Assembly (NCBI GenBank): GCA_019313505.1
Contig: JAFDBA010000080.1
Location: 1-18,172, forward strand
DNA from: Deltaproteobacteria bacterium
Lineage (GTDB): Bacteria > Desulfobacterota > Desulfobacteria > Desulfobacterales > UBA11574
Reading direction: 5' to 3'
Length of the DNA stretch: 18,172 nucleotides
Shown: positions 6,905-15,552 of the stretch, piece by piece
Numbering within the stretch: the first letter of the stretch is position 1
Layout: the number at the start of each line of letters is the position of its first letter
Notes under the pieces: generated by a model
Seen by the model: the letters and a program-made list of their open reading frames with translations, nothing else
Database searches by the model: none
What the model was told of the DNA's origin: nothing
Program-made: the position numbers and the translations under genes

Positions 6905-9900
6905 TCATGCATTCAAAGTATGTTCAATTAAAAACTTAGACTCGACATTTTCTCTGGCAAGTTCAAGAAGGTGCCGGTGATGCGTGAAGAATATTACCTG
7001 GGTTTGTTCAGATAGCCCCTCCAGCGCCCTCAGGGCTGCAACCGCGCGGTCATCATCGAACTTGATCAGTATGTCGTCTACAATAAACGGGATTGGTTCG
7101 TTCCTTTCCAGATAATCTTGAAGACCTGCCAGCCGTAAAGCAAGATACAATTGATCCGCTGTTCCATCACTCATGCCTTCCACGGTAACAACTTCCTTGC
7201 CGTCCGGTCGAACACCAACAATCACCGGCAGGCCATTATCGTCAAAATCCGCGCGAATCCCTTGAAATGAACCTCTCGTAATTTGCTTAAAAATAGCGGT
7301 TGTCCGTTTTAAAATAGGCTCCTGGCTTTTATCCCGATACCGTTCTATGGCCTGGTTTAATATTTTTGATGCTATCTTCAGCCTGGCATACTGCTCCACG
7401 TCATTTTCAAGCCGGCCCAGAAGTAATTGCATTTCTTCGGCCAACTCCGCTGCCCGCGCGCTGCCGTCCATTTTGCCAAGTTCGGTTCGCTCACTTCCAA
7501 TGCACTGATCCAGTTCGGATTTTTCTTGATTAAGCTTATCGGTCTCATCTGTTAGCCTGCCGATCTCCCCATCAATACCGTCCGGGTCAACTTTTAGGGC
7601 CTTGTTGATAAAATCATCGATGGTGGCACCGGCACTCAGCTGGTGTAGTCTTTCATCCAGGCCTTTTAGTTCAGCTTCTAACTGTATTCGTTTGTCGGAT
7701 CTTTCCTCGGCTTCCGGCAGATCCTCATAGTTTGCACACCCTGCTTCCGCACACATGCCTTTTAGCCGGGTTTCTATTTCAGTAATCCTGCCAACCGCTT
7801 TGTCCATGCGATTTTTTTCCTGCTTTAACTGGTTTTTTAAAGTTTGCCGTTGTGATTGAGCCGTTCGTGCCAGTGTCAACCTGCTGTTTAGTTCGAGTGC
7901 TGCTTCACCGGCAGGCAAATCTTTCAGGTCTTCGGCCACAGCATCCACCAAACCTGTGACCTTGGTTGTGAATTCATCTGTATCACGATTAATACCATGA
8001 ATGCGCTTTTGAAAAATATTGGCCTCTTTAAGCTTGTCGAAAAGGCTATTGAGATCTTCCATCACAGCATTAGCCTGGGCAGGGATTGCATCGGCATCAA
8101 GACCTATCGGCTTGACTGCCTGTTTCCACTCCTTTTGCCATTGAGAAAGATCCATTTCGCTGGAATCTACCCGTGCTTGTGCTTCTGCCAATTCCTGTTT
8201 CCGTTGTGCCTTTTCACTTCGTAGCTGCTTTATTTTATTGAGGGACTCATCCTCTTTATGGATGACCCTTTTACTTCTTTTGATTAAATTGGCCAGGGTT
8301 TCTCCGTCATCGGAATGTGGCTCGGAAAGGTTCTTCAAACACTTATTCAATCCTTTCAAATGAGCATCGATTTCCTCTTTTAACTTGTTAACCCTGGCTT
8401 TGTGTTCCCTGATCTCTGTCGCTTTTGCGGACATAGCCATATGGTTTTGTGTCCATGCTCTCATTTCTTTTGGTGATATAGGCGTGATTCCCGAGGGTTG
8501 CCACAACTGCTCCCACTCTTTCATAATCTTTTCTTTTGTCTTAACTTTTGCATCAATTTCTGTTTTCAAATGAATCAGTTGTTTTTTGTGGAATGTTTGA
8601 TCGGCGAGCAACCTGGCTTTAGTGGCAACACGTTCCGCCTCTCGCCTGAGCCTGTCGGCAATCTCATCTGCCTTGTAAACACTGATTTCAAATGCTTCCG
8701 GGAGAGTCTCTGAAGATCCGATTCCCTTTACATGGTCGTCAATTTCTTCATCTGATACCGGTTTGCCCTCCAGAGTTTTTAATATAAGCTGCCATCCCCT
8801 GCCCCTCTTCTCTCTTGCCTTTTGAAGGTCTTCCTCGGTGGGCACTTCCTGCTTTAACCGAAGCTCGTCTATTTGCCTTTCAACATCTGCCAGCGTGCTT
8901 TTAACCTTTTCAAAATCTTCCTTTAAACTACCGTGCTTAACCACAGCCTCTGCAGTTTGGTCTTCAAACATAACAATAGTTTCCATAGAAGGCACCGGAA
9001 GACGTTCCAGTTTTTCGACCGATCCTGACCAAAGTGTCTGTTTACCAAGAACCACATCCAGAGTTTTTAATGCTGAACTGATTTCAGATTTTTCTTTTTC
9101 ATACTGTTTTTCCAAAGCTCCGTATTCTTCAGCCTGGAATACGGCATTTCTTAAGGTGTCTGTTTGCCTGGGGGTTCCAAGTTTTTCCAGCTTCCTGTCA
9201 ATTCCCGCAATACGATGTGTAAGTTTAGGGATTGATTCCCGGGCGGTATCGATACGGGCGACAATCCCCTCGAACCGAGTTCCCAGGTCCCGTATGAGTA
9301 CCGCTTCCGACTTCTTAATTCGTAAATTTTCAGCATGGTCCAGGGTTAAGTCATCCCGCAAGCTGCAAAGGATTTCCTTTGCCTCGCCCCGAAGGACACT
9401 CATACGCGTTTGTAACTTTATACGATCACTTGCCGCTTTGTACTGACTCCCGAATTCCCGATGGATTTCTTCAATCAAGCTTGATTTTTCCAGCAGACTT
9501 TCGGAAATTTGAAGCTCGGACAGTTCTTTTTGGGTAATCTCCGTGTTTTTAAGCGCCTGGTCACGGTCGTTTTCCGACACTCTGAGTTTCTGGAGGAGTT
9601 CGACCCTTTGTTTAGGAAATTCATCGGGCAAAAGCATTGCTGTGGCGTATATTTGGAATTCATTGATTAGCTCTTTGCGTTTGGCGATAACTGGAAGCGC
9701 CTCTTGAATACGTTCCAAACGATGCAAAGAGCGCTTCTTGTTAGCTAAATCCTGTTCCACGGATTGCTTGCGCTCCAGTGCCTGACGCAATGCCTGATCA
9801 TGGCTGACCCATTGCCGGCCGGGCAGCTGAGCATCGCGCAGCTCTTTACGATTCTTGTTTATCTTGCCGATGGCTTCATTAATTTTCGGTTTCTTTGCCG

Positions 9901-10429
9901 ACGGTTTGAAAAGGCTATCGGCCTCTGACTTGAGTTGTTCCTGAACTCCGCGAAGATTGGAGGCACCCGATCCGGCAGCAAAAATAAGTTGCCCCATGCT
10001 TCCGCCGCCCCCTATGATCTCTTTGCCGCCCCGTACCAGATCAGCATGGTCAATACCAAACATGGTGACAAAGAGATCGGCGTCAACACCCCTTAAGAAT
10101 CTGCTAAGCAGGGATTCTTCTATCACCGTTTTATCGTCCTCTAAGCGAAGTGTATTGCTCCTGCCTTTCCGCCGGACAAATTTCAGCACATCCCCCTTGC
10201 TGGATTGAATTGCTGCTCCGACACGCATTTTGGAGTATGGATGAAGGAAGTCATCTTTGGACCGTTCGGGTATGCCGTAAAGCAGGTTCTGCAACCCTCG
10301 CAATGCGGAACTTTTGCCCGCCTCGTTGGGGCCATAAATGATATGAAGGCCTTCATTACCGCCACTTAAATCAATAACCATGTCGGTAAACGGGCCATGG
10401 GCAATAAGCCTCAACTCAAGAAATTTCAT
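6905..10429 (-). CDS. yhaN: YhaN-like SMC/Rad50-type ATPase
   Basis: The protein has 1174 residues from the ATG at 10429. The frame stays open 72 bases further upstream, but the ATG at 10429 overlaps the stop of the nuclease gene as ATGA, and the YhaN N-terminus (MKFLELRLIAHGPF) begins there. Walker A is GPNEAGKSS (33-41). Residues about 200-1000 are long coiled coils. The C-terminal half-domain has the ABC signature region EGMSDGTADQLYLALRL (from about 1084), Walker B PFIVDDILIKFDD (from about 1114) and an H-loop FFTHH. A Rad50-type CxxC zinc hook is not evident. The family pairs with a YhaO/SbcD-type nuclease, and ATP-driven head closure is thought to control DNA processing. It is translationally coupled to that nuclease. 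Length and motifs are complete. Confidence 0.95.
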   Translation of the reverse strand: MKFLELRLIAHGPFTDMVIDLSGGNEGLHIIYGPNEAGKSSALRGLQNLLYGIPERSKDDFLHPYSKMRVGAAIQSSKGDVLKFVRRKGRSNTLRLEDDKTVIEESLLSRFLRGVDADLFVTMFGIDHADLVRGGKEIIGGGGSMGQLIFAAGSGASNLRGVQEQLKSEADSLFKPSAKKPKINEAIGKINKNRKELRDAQLPGRQWVSHDQALRQALERKQSVEQDLANKKRSLHRLERIQEALPVIAKRKELINEFQIYATAMLLPDEFPKQRVELLQKLRVSENDRDQALKNTEITQKELSELQISESLLEKSSLIEEIHREFGSQYKAASDRIKLQTRMSVLRGEAKEILCSLRDDLTLDHAENLRIKKSEAVLIRDLGTRFEGIVARIDTARESIPKLTHRIAGIDRKLEKLGTPRQTDTLRNAVFQAEEYGALEKQYEKEKSEISSALKTLDVVLGKQTLWSGSVEKLERLPVPSMETIVMFEDQTAEAVVKHGSLKEDFEKVKSTLADVERQIDELRLKQEVPTEEDLQKAREKRGRGWQLILKTLEGKPVSDEEIDDHVKGIGSSETLPEAFEISVYKADEIADRLRREAERVATKARLLADQTFHKKQLIHLKTEIDAKVKTKEKIMKEWEQLWQPSGITPISPKEMRAWTQNHMAMSAKATEIREHKARVNKLKEEIDAHLKGLNKCLKNLSEPHSDDGETLANLIKRSKRVIHKEDESLNKIKQLRSEKAQRKQELAEAQARVDSSEMDLSQWQKEWKQAVKPIGLDADAIPAQANAVMEDLNSLFDKLKEANIFQKRIHGINRDTDEFTTKVTGLVDAVAEDLKDLPAGEAALELNSRLTLARTAQSQRQTLKNQLKQEKNRMDKAVGRITEIETRLKGMCAEAGCANYEDLPEAEERSDKRIQLEAELKGLDERLHQLSAGATIDDFINKALKVDPDGIDGEIGRLTDETDKLNQEKSELDQCIGSERTELGKMDGSARAAELAEEMQLLLGRLENDVEQYARLKIASKILNQAIERYRDKSQEPILKRTTAIFKQITRGSFQGIRADFDDNGLPVIVGVRPDGKEVVTVEGMSDGTADQLYLALRLAGLQDYLERNEPIPFIVDDILIKFDDDRAVAALRALEGLSEQTQVIFFTHHRHLLELARENVESKFLIEHTLNA

Positions 10430-11691
10430 TCGGAACCCTCTTTTCGCATCAGCCCCTGAATGAGCATTGGTCGAACTTGCTCCAACAAACTTTTTAACCA
10501 ATCAATATCATCAAACCTGATTCCGTCCCGCCCTTGTTTTAGTTCCTTGGGAATTTTTTTCTCAAGATCGATCAGCTCATCTGATAAATCACGCAATAAA
10601 TCCGGTTTGTCGGCTAATTCTTCAAATAACTTTACAAGCTCCCCGATTGCCCCATCACTTGTCCGGAGTTTTTTTTCAGATGCGGGCAACCTGGTGTTGA
10701 TTTTAATTTTTTCGATCCAAACCCTATGACCGCTTATATCCAAAGCCGCCCCCCGGATCTCATTGCTCCATCGGTCAACATTTGCAAGGAGTTCACTGTG
10801 AGCCGCCGTTTCACCCTGAATTAAAACACGTGCAACAAGAGGCCGGCCATCATTTTCATCCAATGTATTTTCAAGCCGATTGCAAAAACGTTCAATAATA
10901 TCGTAGCCGCTTTCAGCGCCATTTGAATCCACTTCTATGATTACCCACCGGATAACATCCAGGGGTTTGAACTCTATTTTTGGACGATCACTGTCATCGA
11001 CAGTAACGAGCACACAGCCTTTGGGACCTGTTTCTCGAACATGACGACCTTGAATATTTCCGGGAAACAGAATCGGCGGATCATCCAAAAGAACCTCATA
11101 CTGATGAACGTGCCCTAATGCCCAGTAATCGTATCCTTTTGATCGCAAGCCTTCTAATGTGCACGGGGCATACGGCTCATGGCCTTCACGACCTGAGGCA
11201 CAGGTGTGCAATATGCCAATATTAAAATAACCGGGAACCGGTGTGGGATAAAGAAGTGATAGATCCTTTTTTATGACAGGCGTTGCAAAACTATGGCCAT
11301 GAATAGTAACATTCAAGTTGTCGATGTTATACGTTGCGGGTTTATCTGATGGAAATAAATGAACATTTTCCGGAAGCCGGAGTGTTTTGGTTATCTTGCT
11401 GGCTGCATCGTGATTTCCGGCAACAATGTAAACGGGAATGCCTGCATCGCGCAGTCTGCTCGTTTGGGATACCAGATAAAGCCCTGTGTTGTAATCTTTC
11501 CAATCCCCATCATAGAGGTCTCCGGCAATGAGAATGAAATTAACATCTTCGGAAATGGCAGTTTGAACCAGATTATTGAAAGCTCGTCGGGTTGCCTGGC
11601 GAATTTCATCCACCGGAGCCCCCTCGTAATCGTCTAACTTGTGCAAAGGGCTGTCCAGATGAATGTCGGCCGTATGGATAAACTTAAACAT
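10426..11691 (-). CDS. yhaO: YhaO-like metallophosphoesterase, SbcD/Mre11-type DNA nuclease
   Basis: This is a 421-residue calcineurin-like phosphoesterase. Metal-ligand motifs appear in order: D9 and H11 in TADIHLD, D58 in AGDLYD, N93-H94-D95 in AGNHD, H162 in GILHTC, and H194 and H196 in GHVHQ. Residues about 1-270 form the nuclease core, and the rest is the capping and ATPase-binding region. The stop codon overlaps the start of the YhaN-like gene by 4 bases (ATGA), so the pair is translationally coupled in the order nuclease then ATPase, as in yhaO-yhaN and sbcD-sbcC. It probably acts as the Mn-dependent nuclease subunit in DNA end repair. The ribosome binding site is weak (TTGGATG). SbcD is the alternative name, but the partner matches YhaN more closely. 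Confidence 0.94.
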   Translation of the reverse strand: MFKFIHTADIHLDSPLHKLDDYEGAPVDEIRQATRRAFNNLVQTAISEDVNFILIAGDLYDGDWKDYNTGLYLVSQTSRLRDAGIPVYIVAGNHDAASKITKTLRLPENVHLFPSDKPATYNIDNLNVTIHGHSFATPVIKKDLSLLYPTPVPGYFNIGILHTCASGREGHEPYAPCTLEGLRSKGYDYWALGHVHQYEVLLDDPPILFPGNIQGRHVRETGPKGCVLVTVDDSDRPKIEFKPLDVIRWVIIEVDSNGAESGYDIIERFCNRLENTLDENDGRPLVARVLIQGETAAHSELLANVDRWSNEIRGAALDISGHRVWIEKIKINTRLPASEKKLRTSDGAIGELVKLFEELADKPDLLRDLSDELIDLEKKIPKELKQGRDGIRFDDIDWLKSLLEQVRPMLIQGLMRKEGSE

Positions 11692-11730
11692 AAGCTATTA
11701 ACATCCAATCGGAGGCTTCCATATGCTGCG

Positions 11731-11927
11731 TTACTTAAACCGTTCAAGTTAAAAGTGCCTATGTTTGGTTAGCCCGTTGTCCGGTATTAAATTACGGGCT
11801 AACGGGCCTACGGGCACAACCTTTTTTGGCTTTAGCTCACTTTAAACTTTAGTTCACTTCAAACTCTTGCTGCGATTCTTCAGGCGGAGCCGGAAAACTC
11901 TGACCTGGCTCAAAGGACCAGGTTTTT
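11731..11927 (-). repeat. Structured intergenic repeat, copy B (inverted relative to copy A)
   Basis: Read on the minus strand, this block aligns over its whole length with copy A at 4284-4472. It holds two units of a 17-base direct repeat (AGCTCACTTTAAACTTT then AGTTCACTTCAAACTCT on the plus strand), where copy A has one. Foldable segments are TTAGCCCGT with ACGGGCTAA, CCTGGTCC with its partner, and TTCCGGC with GCC-T-GAA. It lies between the parA-like stop (21 bases away) and the nuclease start. Confidence 0.85.
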
Positions 11928-11947
11928 CGGGGCAAAATAAATTCGGA

Positions 11948-12733
11948 TTAGCTGTGTGACAACAATTCTTTTGCAAGGCTTATGTAGTCTGATGAGCCGT
12001 AGCTTCTCTTTCTGTAAAAAACAACTGGTTTGCCGACACCGGCACTTTCAGCAATGGTTGTATTAATCCTTATTACTGTATCGAAAAGCAAATCAGCATA
12101 CCTCTCATCATTTTTTAGTTTCTCTAAAATGTTATGGCTTACCCTTGTCCTGGAGTCAAATAATGTCGCAACAACACCTGTTATACTTAGATCTGTGTTA
12201 ATATTCTCCCTGATGGCAAAAATAGTATCAAATAATCCATCCAGGGCAGCATAAGCATAGGGATGGGTCTGGCAAGGCACAATAACCTCTTTGGCATAGG
12301 CTAATACATTGACCGTCAGCAGTGAAAGGCTGGGCGGAGTGTCAAGGAGTATGAAATCATATTCCCCGTATATGCTTTCAAGAGCTTCTTTTAACCTGTT
12401 TTCCCGTCCAACCTCATCAATTAGTTCTACCTTTGCACCGGAGAGGTCCACATTAGATGGGATAAGATCAAGCCCTTCCCATCTTGTCGACACAATCACA
12501 TCGGCTGCCTTAATCGATTCGTTATCTTTTATGAGATCGTACACGGTCAGCATTCCATCTTCAATGTCAACACCAAGGCCCCTGGTCGCATTAAACTGCG
12601 GATCCATGTCCACAACAAGAACCGTTTTCTCTCCCCTACAAAGAGCTGCTCCAAGATTTACAACCGTAACGGTTTTCCCAACTCCACCCTTTTCGTTTGC
12701 TATAGCGATGATTCTGGTTTTTTTATCACCCAT
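11948..12733 (-). CDS. ParA/Soj-family ATPase
   Basis: The protein has 261 residues from the ATG at 12733, chosen because GGGAGGTG lies 7 bases before it and the family begins there. The frame remains open to 12871, but that extension is encoded by a heptamer tandem repeat and is not protein-like. The deviant Walker A is KGGVGKT (15-21), with signature lysine K15. Walker A' is DMDPQFNAT and Walker B is FILLDTPPSL. All are typical of Soj/ParA ATPases, which form ATP-dependent dimers on DNA and position cargo. No ParB or parS-like array is seen in the window, so this is an orphan copy, which could position chromosome regions, plasmids or protein clusters. It follows the dynamin-like gene on the same strand with a gap of about 280 bp. 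A Met replaces the common Leu in the A' motif, which is conservative. Confidence 0.93.
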   Translation of the reverse strand: MGDKKTRIIAIANEKGGVGKTVTVVNLGAALCRGEKTVLVVDMDPQFNATRGLGVDIEDGMLTVYDLIKDNESIKAADVIVSTRWEGLDLIPSNVDLSGAKVELIDEVGRENRLKEALESIYGEYDFILLDTPPSLSLLTVNVLAYAKEVIVPCQTHPYAYAALDGLFDTIFAIRENINTDLSITGVVATLFDSRTRVSHNILEKLKNDERYADLLFDTVIRINTTIAESAGVGKPVVFYRKRSYGSSDYISLAKELLSHS

Positions 12734-13000
12734 AATTAACACCTCCCATATAGCTCTTAAGAAAATATTTTTGTGGTCCACCCACCTGTTGCCACAAAAT
12801 AGGACCTGAAGTTGATTGAGGCGAGATACTGGATACTGGTTTCTGGATACTGAATATTTATAAGGAATCACTATGTTTTTTATCCAGGATCAAACATCCA
12901 GGATCAGTCAGATGGTGCCGCCACAGACGCTTTAAGAATACAGAATAACTGCTCCAAAATGATTTTCACAAACACTATAGTAGCCATATGATTTTTGATC
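12734..13000. other. Intergenic region between dynamin-like and parA-like genes
   Basis: No gene is seen. It contains the ribosome binding site of the parA-like gene (near 12740-12747), a heptamer tandem repeat (12826-12853), and a loose duplication of ATCCAGGATCA near 12878-12906. Confidence 0.6.
12826..12853. repeat. Heptamer tandem repeat
   Basis: Four head-to-tail 7-base units: ATACTGG, ATACTGG, TTTCTGG, ATACTGA. It lies upstream of the parA-like start and produces the spurious N-terminal extension of that reading frame. Confidence 0.85.
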
Positions 13001-13042
13001 TCTGACTTCTGTTATCTGACTTCTGTCCTCTGACCTCTGTCC
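13001..13042. repeat. Heptamer/14-mer tandem repeat at the 3' end of the dynamin-like gene
   Basis: Six 7-base units, arranged as three 14-base units: TCTGACTTCTGTTA, TCTGACTTCTGTCC, TCTGACCTCTGTCC. It encodes the last residues (DRGQRTEVR) of the dynamin-like protein and its stop codon. Confidence 0.88.
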
Positions 13043-15276
13043 ATCAACTCTATCTTTTCTCTTATTACGTTTATCCTTCCATCGATTTCTATAGAAGTCT
13101 GCTCCATTTCTTTCAGAATTTCAGATGCCTGTTGCTTGTCAATCAGCTTGTTGTTTATCAGTTCGACTATATTTGAAAGATCTGCAACATAAGCCCGAAA
13201 GCGATCGGTTAATGCTTCGTAAAGACTATTTGATGCAGCTTCAATAAGTTTATATATGTATTGAAATTTTATGTTCTCCTGGTAGTCCTTGAAATGATAA
13301 ACAACCGATTTTTCTGTTTCACGTTTCATGCGCAAAACACCGTCTTTTAATGCCAGAACTTCCTGTTCATTCTTACTTTGAATCGGTTTTTTTAATAATT
13401 TTTTAAAAAACTTAACAACTGTATAAAATCCGAGACGCATTACCGCTTCGGTTTTTATCTTTGCCGTGTAACGCATGGACGCAACTACAGGAGGAAACGC
13501 TAATCCTGTCATATCTTTTATCGAGTCAAAGTCAGGTAAGGCGATCCCTTTCAGGCTCTTTGGAGAACTGTTGATCGCCAAATTCCCCATCATTGAGTTA
13601 TATTCAACAATAGCATCCTGTACCATGACATCGAATGGACCGGTAATTGAATTAAGATATTCCTTGATTCGATTCTCTTTTTCCCTGACAAAACGGATCA
13701 CTTCAGGGTTTATGGTTTCAGCCATGTAAGTGTCAAGCGCTTGTCTGAATTCCTGAAAAATCAGGTACAGAGTGTTTGAAAAGCCCGTGGCTTTGAGATT
13801 TTCTTCATATTTTTGATACGGCACTTTATAGCTTCTGACAAATTCAACGATATCATTTAATAGATCACCGGATCGAACGTCGAAATAACGATCAATTTCT
13901 AATTTTAACTCGTTCTTTATTTTTTGAATGGAACCATCAAGTGTATTTTTTATCATCGATTTTATCTGATTCATGCCTTTCTGATGGTGTTTTATCTTTT
14001 CAATGACTTCGTTTGCACTATCTGCATCTCCGGTAAGAATATTCTGATTGACTAAAATCCAATGAGACATCCCCGATAGAATCACACTAAGACGTTCAAG
14101 ATGATTTTTCAGCAGCAGAGAATAACTTCCCATTGTCAGCTTATTATAAATAAATGATTCAAAACGCTCTGTTTCCAGGTTTGAAAAGTCTGTAAGCTCT
14201 TTTTCTTTTTCCCATTGCGCAAGCCTAAGACTATCTTTTTGTGACAGATTCATATTTTGCACTTTGAAAAGGTTGAAAAGTGCCGATATCGAGAAAATCT
14301 CGGGATCCGGTTTTATCATGGAAAGTTCTTCTTTTACTTTTTCAATCAGTGCATTAAGATCATTGATCGATTCATGCTCGCTTAAATCACAATTTATAAC
14401 AAACAAGATGTTATCCATAATCCCCATTTTTTTTATTATGGATAAAAATTTGATGTCGGCCTCCCGAAGTCCTGTTCTGCTGCTAATCACATAGATAATA
14501 AGATGGGTTAAGATCAGGTAATCCTGGATCATGGCAAGGTGAAGGGGATTTGGAGAGTCGCTTCCCTGGCAGTCGGCAATTTCTATATTGCTGTCAATGA
14601 CTCCTGAATCGATTTCCAGTTGAATATCCCTAAGATAAACCGCCATAGATCCATCACCCACAAAATCCCAGTGTTCTGTAAAAATGTTGTCCTTATATTG
14701 ACTCGTCATGGTATCCGAGGAAATTATATCTTTAACCTTTTCATATCCTTTAATGTATGAGGTTAGAAGGACATTGTTAATGTTGGGGGAATAATTTGTA
14801 AATAGATGTTCTGTGCTCAGAGAGGATAATGCCTGCTCAAGATCAATTCGCTCGCTTTTTCGCCTTATATCGAACCTGTTCTTTTCTGTACGCCAGTCTG
14901 AAGATGGAAACAGAACCAGAGACTGTTCTATCTCGGAATTAACCTCATCCCAGGATTTAAATAAAAGTTTGGCTTTAAGCTGTTTTCCTCTACGCACTCG
15001 TGTAATAATCGATGTAACAACCCCTGCCCCGCGTTTTAAATAATCGCCCTTGAAAAGCGAATTTATGAATGTACTCTTACCGGATTTAATAGGACCCACA
15101 ACAGCAACACGAATAATTTTTTCAGACATCTGTTTATAAATACAGCTACATGTATTTTGCCAATCTGCAAAGGATTGGACAGACATCCCGGTTATCGATT
15201 CGGCATCAGAAAAAAGGGCCGAGATATCCTGATTTGTCTGTAGAAGTTCTCTTTTAAGTGAGTTATATGTATCCAT
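13012..15276 (-). CDS. Dynamin-like large GTPase
   Basis: This is a 754-residue protein with an N-terminal GTPase domain. The G1 P-loop is GPIKSGKST (61-69), G2 is probably T88 in GVVTSIIT, G3 is DCQGS (235-239), and G4 is NCDL (295-298, where Asn replaces the usual Thr or Asn and Cys replaces Lys of the TKxD motif). Residues about 380-754 are helical, like the neck and trunk of bacterial dynamin-like proteins. A moderately hydrophobic stretch follows LAFPPVVASM near 590-625, possibly a membrane-binding tip. It probably remodels or tethers membranes. It is a single gene, not the tandem pair seen in some species. The last nine residues come from a heptamer tandem repeat, so the ancestral C-terminus was different. 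The ribosome binding site before ATG 15276 is weak. Confidence 0.9.
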   Translation of the reverse strand: MDTYNSLKRELLQTNQDISALFSDAESITGMSVQSFADWQNTCSCIYKQMSEKIIRVAVVGPIKSGKSTFINSLFKGDYLKRGAGVVTSIITRVRRGKQLKAKLLFKSWDEVNSEIEQSLVLFPSSDWRTEKNRFDIRRKSERIDLEQALSSLSTEHLFTNYSPNINNVLLTSYIKGYEKVKDIISSDTMTSQYKDNIFTEHWDFVGDGSMAVYLRDIQLEIDSGVIDSNIEIADCQGSDSPNPLHLAMIQDYLILTHLIIYVISSRTGLREADIKFLSIIKKMGIMDNILFVINCDLSEHESINDLNALIEKVKEELSMIKPDPEIFSISALFNLFKVQNMNLSQKDSLRLAQWEKEKELTDFSNLETERFESFIYNKLTMGSYSLLLKNHLERLSVILSGMSHWILVNQNILTGDADSANEVIEKIKHHQKGMNQIKSMIKNTLDGSIQKIKNELKLEIDRYFDVRSGDLLNDIVEFVRSYKVPYQKYEENLKATGFSNTLYLIFQEFRQALDTYMAETINPEVIRFVREKENRIKEYLNSITGPFDVMVQDAIVEYNSMMGNLAINSSPKSLKGIALPDFDSIKDMTGLAFPPVVASMRYTAKIKTEAVMRLGFYTVVKFFKKLLKKPIQSKNEQEVLALKDGVLRMKRETEKSVVYHFKDYQENIKFQYIYKLIEAASNSLYEALTDRFRAYVADLSNIVELINNKLIDKQQASEILKEMEQTSIEIDGRINVIREKIELMDRGQRTEVR

Positions 15277-15316
15277 TTCAACTTAACTTTTTATTTTTTG
15301 TAATTATAAATAAAAA

Positions 15317-15340
15317 AACAGCCCATACGTTGGCGCTGTT
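15317..15340 (-). terminator. Minus-strand intrinsic terminator upstream of the dynamin-like gene
   Basis: The stem AACAGC / GCTGTT with inner CCA / TGG and one bulged base is followed, on the minus strand, by a run of T (plus-strand A at 15312-15318). It would stop leftward transcription entering from the accessory region. No minus-strand gene lies upstream of it in the window. Confidence 0.6.
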
Positions 15341-15421
15341 TATTACAATGTATTAAATTTTATTACAATGTATTAAATTGCCAAAAGCGCTAATGATTAC
15401 AGGTAATTACAGCATTTACAG
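15341..15421. repeat. 20-bp tandem repeat and spaced TTACA array
   Basis: TATTACAATGTATTAAATT plus one base occurs twice with a period of 20 (15341-15360, 15361-15380). TTACAG then occurs three times at 15397, 15407 and 15416, spaced 10 and 9 bases. The five TTACA units share one orientation, so near-helical spacing suggests protein binding sites, for example for a regulator or an integrase. Two ATGCACCC units (15472 and 15483) follow, 11 bases apart. The binding protein is unknown. Confidence 0.5.
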
Positions 15422-15507
15422 AGCTTAGGTTTAATGAATCATACTAAATCGTGCCAAATTATCAAGAGCAAATGCACCCTATATGCACCCGAGGAGCGAA
15501 ACATTTA

Positions 15508-15536
15508 TTGATTGTATCTTGTATATAGAGTATAAT
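15508..15536 (+). promoter_or_regulatory. Sigma-70 type promoter
   Basis: TTGATT (15508-15513) and TATAAT (15531-15536) are separated by 17 bases. Transcription would begin near 15543, about ten bases before the first leader element, and give an untranslated leader of about 107 nt ahead of the ATG at 15650. Confidence 0.78.
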
Positions 15537-15552
15537 TAAAACACAATATGTT

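Noticed and set aside
8838..9446. A 202-codon plus-strand frame opposite the YhaN-like gene
   Set aside because: It is antisense to a well-supported gene with clear domains, and its serine-rich translation is typical of a shadow frame.
10430..10501. The 24-residue N-terminal extension of the YhaN-like frame
   Set aside because: It lies inside the nuclease gene. The ATGA overlap and the conserved family N-terminus favour the later start.
12734..12871. The 46-residue N-terminal extension of the ParA frame (MIPYKYSVSRNQ and so on)
   Set aside because: It is translated from a heptamer tandem repeat and precedes a strong ribosome binding site; the family starts at 12733.
15341..15421. A CRISPR array suggested by the repeated units
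   Set aside because: Units are short (5-20 bp) and lack regular unique spacers, and no cas gene is present.
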